Program-made: the position numbers and the translations under genes
Shown: one piece after another, positions 56,116 to 64,000 of the stretch
How the letters are laid out: each line of letters begins with the position of its first letter
Position numbering within the stretch: position 1 is the stretch's first letter
Notes under the pieces: model-generated
Databases searched by the model: none
What the model was told of the DNA's origin: nothing
Seen by the model: the letters and a program-made list of their open reading frames with translations, nothing else
NCBI RefSeq assembly: GCF_024679245.1
Contig: NC_090195.1
Coordinates: forward strand, 11,377,874-11,441,873
Source of the DNA: Pseudorasbora parva
Taxonomy: Eukaryota > Chordata > Actinopteri > Cypriniformes > Gobionidae
Reading direction: 5' to 3'
DNA length: 64,000 nt

Positions 56116-59083
56116 TAAGAATGCTTTCAAAATGGCTCTCATCCAACTCCCTGTGAGCGGCGATAGCCGCTACATACACTCTGAGAATATTAGCCACCAC
56201 CCCGGCTGCAAACTTCTCCTGCAGAAACTCCAGAACTGAACCAATAGGGCAGTCGACTGGACTTCTACTGTGGGCCGAACACTGTGCCTGAAAAACCTTC
56301 CACTTGGAAGAGTAAGCTTCCTCGTAAAGGGGGCTATGGCATTAGCGATGGTCTCCTGCAAATCTGTTGGTAGACCGGCCCTTAAGACTGATGGCCCCTG
56401 GTAGGCCACACCCACAGTTTCCAGATCTCGGGATGAGGATTTTAGAAGATCGCTCGCTCTCTCTCACTCTGCACAGAACCACCGGAATCAGCTTGATGGG
56501 CAGGAATGCATAGAGCTTTAACCTCGGCCAGAGGTGAGCGAACGCATCCACTCCCAACGGTGCAGGAGGACTTAGAGAGAACCAGGCATTGGGGCGACTC
56601 CTTTGTAGCGAAGAGGTCCACCTCCGCTCTGCCGAACCGCATGCCGCACGCTGGACAGCCTTCGAATACCGCACCCCAACCGGTGAGGGAGGCGTCCGTC
56701 GTGGTCATCTGGCGACGGAAAACGACCGGAACGGAAGGGACAAAGCACAGTCTCTGTGATCGTTCGCCATCTCTCTGGACTGGGCCAATAAGAGTCAATC
56801 GTCCAGGTAGTTGAGTATGCGGATACCCTGGAGCCACAGCGGGGCCTGAGCAGCAGCCACACACTTAGTGAACGTCCTTGGTGCCAAAGCAGAGTATTGG
56901 AAAGCCTTCCCTCCAAAGGCAAACCTGAGGAACTTCCTGTGTCGTTGAATGACCTGAATATGGAAACGCATCTTACAGGTCTATCGACACAAACTTTTTT
57001 GGTTGTGGCAAAACTGAAGTGTGTAGCCCAGCTGAATCGTGCGAAGCACCCAGGGTGAAACTCCTGGAAAACGTTTCCACTCTTGGACGAAATGAGAAGA
57101 GGAGTAGTGAAGTGCAGTGGGCATACCTGACTAGGGTGCCGAACTGGGACGCTGTGGAGGGATCGTCCGGCCGCAAAGGAAAGCCGACTGCATCCATATG
57201 CGGCGAGGAGGCTGCGATGACCTGAGTGGGAAACGTAAGATCCACTGACCGCTGGAGTGAAAGGCGGGAAAGCGTAGTCAAATGAGACAGTCCCAAAATC
57301 CTCGGAGTCGGACGCTGTCATAAGCAAAGTGTAAGCCAGGCCGAAAGAAACAGTCTCACGTGCTTCCGGGCTGGGGATCAATAGTTTTGTGAGCGCATAC
57401 AAGTGGAAAAACTTCGCTAAACACACGCGCTCGGGAGAGGAAGTAGGCCGCAAAGGCCGGCATTTTCCTGGCCGCCATGCGGGAAAGCGTAGTCAAACAA
57501 GACAGGCCTGAAATCCTCGGAGTTGGATGCTGTCGTAAGCAAAGTGTAAGCCAGGCCGAAAGAAACGGTCTCACGTGGATCAAATAGTTTCGTGTGCGCA
57601 TACAAGAGGAAAAACTTCTCTAAGCGTGCACGCTCTGGAGAGGGAGTGAGAGAAGGGAAATAGCCCGCTCACACTTGATGTCCTAGAGCTAAACATTCGA
57701 ACCTCAGGCCGCAGTCGAGGGAGGCCTAGCCGCCTCGGGCGGGCAGCGGGGAATCAAACGCTTTTAAAATACCTCTTCAAGAGGGAGTACATAGCGATAT
57801 TCGCATTTCGAAGTGCCCTGAGCCGCTTCACGCACATGGGCAGGCCCATATACATAAATATATAAAATAATATATAATGTATCACTTACCATGCAGGTCA
57901 TCGCTCGAATAGAGTGAGTGCACAGCGGGGCAACGACGAAACTCCATCATATACTTCACCAGTTGGGAGAACAAAGTTCCGCCATCCGTGGCCGTTGAAG
58001 TAGTGAAGGAGAAATATGCTTAAATCCAGTTTTTAAGGGTCAGATAAATCGCACGAAGGGAGCGATGCTACCATTTCGTAAAGGCAGAGAAATCTGCGGA
58101 GAAGATGGCGTGCGTGCCAGTATAGCTCAAAGGTGATGAGCTAGAGGGCCGGCGCTGGGCCATCAGCCAATGAATTGGCGTGATTCTATAAGGGCTTCAG
58201 ACAATCGGCACGCCCATGGACGTACCCCATATGCGTCATGAGAGAACCTGGACACTCGTCCCGGCAATGAGATACTCAAATGATACTCAAAGTTTACTCA
58301 AAGATGCCTTATTAATTTCAATACATTTAAAGTATGCCCACTCTGTATGGATAAAAAATTGTTATATTACAAAATATCTATAACCAAAATGTCTATGTGT
58401 TGGGAAAACTGGACGTTTGGTCACCCTATAGCAAAATTAACAACAATCCCTGAAATGAAATTCTGAAATGTACCAAACAAAGTGCTGGGTACAGTAGCCT
58501 ATGCCTGAGAATGTAGAACCTGCAATCATTTTGGGGACAAACACATGGTTTATATGGTAAACAATTAATTGTATGATTTATTTTGATAATTTATATTGCA
58601 TTTACATTTAACCATTTTACAGATAATTGTTTTGTTTCACAGATTCCACTCAAAAAAAATCAGTGATACCAATGGTTTATTTCCCATGGAAATAAATGCA
58701 TGCATTCATAATGTATTATTCACTGAGATATGTGATACACTCCTTGAGGCATGTTGATGTGCATCTGTGCAGACGTCACACCCAGATGCAGCTGCACAAA
58801 ACTAGGGCAGAGAGCACAATTGCATGCTTGTATGTGCACGTACATAAAATGCACACCACTGCAAATCTTGTGCGAATCTGACTGTGAAAGACATGAACTA
58901 TCTTGTCTTCCCATCTGCTCATAGAACATGTGTGTGTGTGTGGGGGGGGGGGGAATCAATCACACATCAACTGAGGACGAAATGTTGACTTGCTGCCTAA
59001 TATATCCCATCCACTAACAGCTGCCACGATGAAGAGATAATCAAGAGTTATTCACTTACCCTGTCATAATGGTATGCCTGATT

Positions 59084-60357
<1,274 letters not shown>

Positions 60358-60692
60358 TATGTATATATATTGTATGCCTATTTTTTTGATAACACTGCAG
60401 AATTATTTATAATATTTGTATAATCAGGATCATCTTGCATTATGTGGCATTATACAAATAATACAAAGTACTGTAGCTTAAGCCCACTGCTACTGAAACA
60501 ATAGAATATTGTTATCCTGAAACATTATATCAGTAGCTTTGGGCCTAATCACTGCACTTTTATTCCCATTCGATTCTTCACAAATAATCAGTTGCATTGA
60601 CATGTTGCATACTATTTCAAATCTAGAAATCATTTGAAAATATTTAAAAATCAAAATACATTTAACATAACCACAAAAAAACTTCTGTTATG

Positions 60693-61307
60693 CTAGAGGT
60701 TCTCCTTCAACCAACGGATGTAGTTCCTAAAACTTCGAAATCCCACAGAGAATCGAAAGGGCCCAAAAGCAAAACTAAGGCATCCATGGAAACCATCTTC
60801 ATAGTGATCAACGGTGACGTGGACTCCGGCCTCTTTCAGTCGTGTGGCGTACATGAGTCCGTCGTCTCTCAGCACGTCATGCTCACAGGTCATGATGTAG
60901 GCGGGCGGCAAGGCCTTCAGCACTTCAGTTTCAGCTAGTAAAGGCGCCGCTCTCACATCCAGCAGGCCAGGCAGCTTCTCCACCAGCTTTGGGTCGCCGT
61001 GAAGCGGAACCACAGGTTTATAGTTCTTCTGAAAGGCCACCGGAAGAAGCTTGGTCCAGTTGATCTTGGCTTTGGCTGCTGCTATCTCCTGGCCTTGAGC
61101 CGTGTGGTTGTTTGCCAGTAAAGTTGTTACGAGTCTTGGATCCCCGTTTAGGTACTCCAGCCAAAAGCGGGCCATGAGCGGACGGTGCAGGATGGGGATG
61201 TGGCCATTCTGCTGATACGAAGGTGTGTTGAAGTCCAGGGCTTGAAGTACGGGGTAGAGAAGGGCCTGAAGTTTAAATTTAATAGGGATGCTACTGTCCA
61301 AAGCCAT
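60693..61307 (-). CDS. nceh1: nceh1 tandem copy 2, last exon only (gene continues right of window)
   Basis: 204 codons plus TAG, paralogous to the last exon of copy 1 (48793-49413) and with the same acceptor context (TTTGTTCACAG then ATGGCT). D in CEHDVL and H in DGFHG are kept, so this part of the enzyme looks functional. Two residues are missing relative to copy 1 (HTALDQGQ against HTAQGQ). Exons 1-4 were not found up to 64000 and should lie beyond it. Identity to copy 1 is patchy (see findings). Confidence 0.93.
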   Translation of the reverse strand: MALDSSIPIKFKLQALLYPVLQALDFNTPSYQQNGHIPILHRPLMARFWLEYLNGDPRLVTTLLANNHTAQGQEIAAAKAKINWTKLLPVAFQKNYKPVVPLHGDPKLVEKLPGLLDVRAAPLLAETEVLKALPPAYIMTCEHDVLRDDGLMYATRLKEAGVHVTVDHYEDGFHGCLSFAFGPFRFSVGFRSFRNYIRWLKENL

Positions 61308-61430
61308 CTGTGAACAAATAGATAAACGTGATTGTTGCCTTGGCATTAAACTGAAATAAAGTCAAATTGAAGCACTAAAACTATTAACTGGAAATAAAAA
61401 CTAAAACTGAAATAAAAATAAATTAAACCT

Positions 61431-62047
61431 AAAGCCTAGTTCACACTGCCCGATTTTTGCCCCGATTTTGATTCGCCGACAAGATTTGCGGAAATGACAT
61501 CGGCGATGACCGACAGCCAATGAAAGAGTGAAATACAGGGCAGCGGGAGGTTCAGGGAGGAGTTATAGAGCAGAATATCAGTATTTTAATAGATATATTT
61601 ACAATTCTATCTAACAGAAACAAAGGCCAAACATTTGCACATCCAGCAGCAGCACTACAAATTTATTGTCTTTGCAGAACACAATCCTGGCTCCCTCTGC
61701 CTCTCCAACAATTTCTTTCACAATAATCTTTTTTTCTTTTTCTCCACAAATCAGCGCACATACAATTTGAAGTCTCGCGCGAGAACTCCGGTCTGACGCA
61801 CGTGTGATCTCGCATTATTTACTTGTCACATCGCACGTGTAGTTGGGAAACGTAGTTTGCGCACCGAAGAGAGAGAGTTGTCGGCGATTCTTCCTCTTGT
61901 TCAGTCATGCAGTGTGAACTCCTCTGTCGTCAAACCATCGTGCAGTGTGAACACAGCAGTGACTGAATGATACCCCAGATAGTCATGCAGTGTGAAAAGA
62001 GCAGTGACCCGACGAGTTTGAAAATTGTGTAGTCTGAACTAGGCTTT
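61431..62047. mobile_element. MITE with AAAGCCTAGTTCACACT ends
   Basis: The left AAAGCCTAGTTCACACTGCC is mirrored by the right AGTCTGAACTAGGCTTT, and inner CATGCAGTGTGAA repeats occur near the right end. It probably lies in an intron of nceh1 copy 2. Confidence 0.7.
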
Positions 62048-62141
62048 AATAACAATAAATACAGTGCTGGGGAAAGTTACCTTTAAAATGTATGCATTAC
62101 AATATTGCCAGTGTTGGGAAGGTTACTTTGGATATGTAATA

Positions 62142-63700
62142 CAGTGCCTTGCGAAAGTATTCGTCCCCTTTTGCCACATTTCAGGCTTCAAACATAAAGA
62201 TATAAAACTGTAATTTTTAGTGAAGAATCAACAACAAGTGGGACACAATCATGAAGTGGAACGAAATTTATTGGATATTTCAAACTTTTTTAACAAATCA
62301 AAAACTGAAAAATTGGGCATGCAAAATTATTCGGCCCCCTTAAGTTAATACTTTTTTTAATACTACCTACCACCTTTTGCTGCGATTACAGCTGTAAGTC
62401 GCTTGGGGTAGGTCTCTATCCGTTTTGCACATCGAGAGACTGAAATTTTTGCCCATTCCTCCTTGCGTTTGTGAACAGCAGTTTTCAGTTCTTTCCACAG
62501 ATTCTCGATTGGATTCAGGTCTGGACTTTGACTTGGCCACTCTAACACCTGGATATGTTTATTTTTGAACCATTCCATTGTAGATTTTGCTTTATGTTTT
62601 GGATCATTGTCTTGTTGGAAGACAAATCTCCATCCCAGTCTCAGGTCTTTTGCAGACTCCATCAGGTTTTCTTCCAGAATGGTCCTGTATTTGGCTCCAT
62701 CCATCTTCCCATCAATTTTAACCATCTTCCCTGTCCCTGCTGAAGAAAAGCAGGCCCAAACCATGATGCTGCCACCACCATGTTTGACAGTGGAGATGGT
62801 GTGTTCAGGGTGATGAGCTGTGTTGCTTTTACGCCAAACATAACGTTTTGCATTGTTGCCAAAATGTTCAATTTTGGTTTCATCTGACCAGAGCACCTTC
62901 TTCCACATGTTTGGTGTGTCTCCCAGGTGGCTTTTGGCAAACTTTAAACAACACTTTTTATGGATATCTTTAAGAAATGGCTTTCTTCTTGCCACTCTTC
63001 CAGAAAGGCCAGATTTGTTCATTATACGACTGATTGTTGTCCTATGGACAGAGTCTCCCACCTCAGCTGTAGATCTCTGCAGTTCATCCAGTGATCATGG
63101 GCCTCTTGGCTGCATCTCTGATCAGTCTTCTCCTTGTATGAGCTGAAAGTTTAGAGGGACGGCCAGGTCTTGGTAGATTTGCAGTGGTCTAATACTCCTT
63201 CCATTTCAATATTATCGCTTGCACAGGGCTCCTTGGGATGTTTAAAGCTTGGGAAATCTTTTTGTATCCAAATCCGGCTTTAAACTTCTCCACAACAGTA
63301 TCTCGGACCTGCTTGGTGTGTTTATTGTTCTTCATGATGCTCTCTGCGCTTTAAACGGACCTCTGAGACTATCACAGTGCAGGTGCATTTATACGGAGAC
63401 TTGATTACACACAGGTGGATTCTATTTATCATCATTAGTCATTTAGGTCAACATTGGATCATTCAGAGATCCTCACTGAACTTCTGGAGAGAGTTTGCTG
63501 CACTGAAAGCACCCAATTTTTCAGTTTTTGATTTGTTAAAAAAAGTTTAAAATATCCAATAAATGTCATTCCACTTCATGATTGTGTCCCACTTGTTGTT
63601 GATTCTTCACAAAAAAATTACAGTTTTATATCTTTATGTTTGAAGCCTGAAATGTGCCTTATGTTTGAAAAGGGGGGGGGGATACTTTCGCAAGGCACTG
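62142..63700 (-). mobile_element. Tc1-like transposon, full length, TA-flanked
   Basis: TA at 62140-62141 and 63701-63702; perfect outer ends CAGTGCCTTGCGAAAGTAT and ATACTTTCGCAAGGCACTG. Long subterminal inverted segments around AACAACAAGTGGGACACAAT also match. Length 1559 bp, the usual size of an autonomous Tc1-like element. The transposase lies on the minus strand. Confidence 0.9.
62363..63334 (-). pseudogene. Tc1-like transposase, disrupted
   Basis: From the ATG at 63334 the HTH part reads MKNNKHTKQVRDTVVEKFKA. A TAG then follows WKEY, where family members have WKEYG. Further stops and a frameshift near 63060-63110 break the linker. The catalytic part is open from 63061 to 62363: D in LWSDETKIE, D in FQQDNDPKH and E in NPIENLW, with 34 residues between the last two, i.e. 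an intact DD34E triad. It cannot make a full transposase as it stands. It is the best-preserved transposase in the window. Confidence 0.85.
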
Positions 63701-64000
63701 TAGGTTACAGATTACAAGTGACCCTAGTTAAAATGTAATAAGTAGTGTAACTTTATTAAAGTAATGTAACTGATTACATTTGATAACTTTATTTTTCTAT
63801 TTTCCAGCACTGGAACACATTTTTATCACTAGCCATAGGGCCATCCCTATACAGGTTGTCGTCTAAAGCTTTCAGCAGCAATATGGATTTATTGTAATGA
63901 GCAGACCTGTTGCACTGCAAATCAAACAAGAGAGCCAATCGAAAGCACCAGCATAGCATCACTTTCCTAAACACGTTTCTAAATAGCATAAGATATTGTA

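Larger units (their letters stand above)
54290..58262 (-). mobile_element. DIRS-like retroelement, decayed, with inverted terminal repeats
   Basis: Left 54352-54425 (CATATGGGGTATGCCCATGG to CCAATTCATTGGCTGATGG) reappears inverted at about 58160-58245, so the element has inverted terminal repeats as DIRS elements do. Minus-strand fragments resemble DIRS reverse transcriptase/RNase H: FVSIDLQDAF-like text near 57000, TTDASLTGWGAVFEG near 56690 and RAEVDLFATKESPQC near 56620. Stops and frameshifts break every domain, and I could not find the tyrosine recombinase. Confidence 0.65.
54260..58429. mobile_element. hAT-like MITE (TAGGGTGACCA ends) split by a DIRS-like element
   Basis: TAGGGTGACCATATTTTG at 54260 is mirrored by GGACGTTTGGTCACCCTATA ending at about 58429. 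I recognise these as the two ends of a common fish hAT-type MITE. Nearly all the distance between them is later insertions. Confidence 0.6.
62109..63812. mobile_element. hAT-like element (CAGTGTTGGGAAGG) split by a Tc1-like element
   Basis: The left end CAGTGTTGGGAAGGTTACTT and the right end, after GTAACTGATTACA, CCAGCACTG. A second left end (CAGTGCTGGGGAAAGTTACC) lies just upstream at about 62063, suggesting two insertions of the same family. Confidence 0.55.

Noticed and set aside
56572..57453. 293-codon minus ORF in the DIRS-like element
   Set aside because: The frame with recognisable DIRS-type motifs changes along this stretch, so the long ORF is a frameshifted reading of a dead element, not a gene.

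Overview
This window is vertebrate nuclear DNA. Its genes have GT-AG introns, every protein I recognise is a vertebrate orthologue, and it is dense in (AC)n, (TA)n and (GA)n microsatellites. The transposon load (Tc1-like, hAT-like, PIF/Harbinger-like, a DIRS-like retroelement, and many MITEs starting AGGGATAGTTCACCC) points to a teleost, most likely a cyprinid such as a carp, goldfish or zebrafish relative. There are no bacterial-type genes, CRISPR arrays or tRNA genes that I can see.

Layout. (1) 387-15971, plus strand: the last 29 coding exons of a cohesin SA-subunit gene. The C-terminus identifies it as stag1 rather than stag2. The first ~126 codons lie left of the window. (2) 15972-23500: stag1 3' end, then a transposon-rich spacer with a Tc1-like element split by a Kolobok-like THAP element. 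(3) 23500-27396, plus: promoter region and complete two-exon msl2 (RING plus CXC E3 ligase of the MSL complex). (4) 31285-34712, minus: complete five-exon tnfsf10 (TRAIL-like TNF ligand), convergent with msl2. (5) 34.7-48.8 kb: a gene-poor stretch of MITEs, microsatellites and a second Kolobok-like copy. (6) 48793-53683, minus: complete five-exon nceh1 (neutral cholesterol ester hydrolase, AADAC family). (7) 53.7-60.7 kb: a nest of at least four transposons inside one another, then a Tc1-like relic. (8) 60693-61307, minus: last exon of a second tandem nceh1 copy whose other exons must lie right of the window. (9) 61.4-64 kb: a MITE and a hAT-like element split by a Tc1-like element with a decayed transposase.

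The host genes have unrelated jobs: chromatid cohesion, H4K16-acetylation/ubiquitin signalling, apoptosis ligand, and lipid ester hydrolysis. The neighbourhood is informative. In human, STAG1 and MSL2 lie on 3q22.3 with PCCB between them, while TNFSF10 and NCEH1 are neighbours on 3q26.31. Here the two pairs sit together and no pccb exon is visible between stag1 and msl2.

The best candidate for something under-described is the pair of TTAA-flanked Kolobok-like elements (19883-21329 and 45794-46953). Each carries a THAP-domain first exon reading in from one end and a second, unrelated conserved first exon reading in from the other. Both exons end in splice donors that point into a deleted centre, suggesting a two-gene parent transposon. 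No tool was run: all coordinates and alignments were read by eye, and human proteins were compared from memory.
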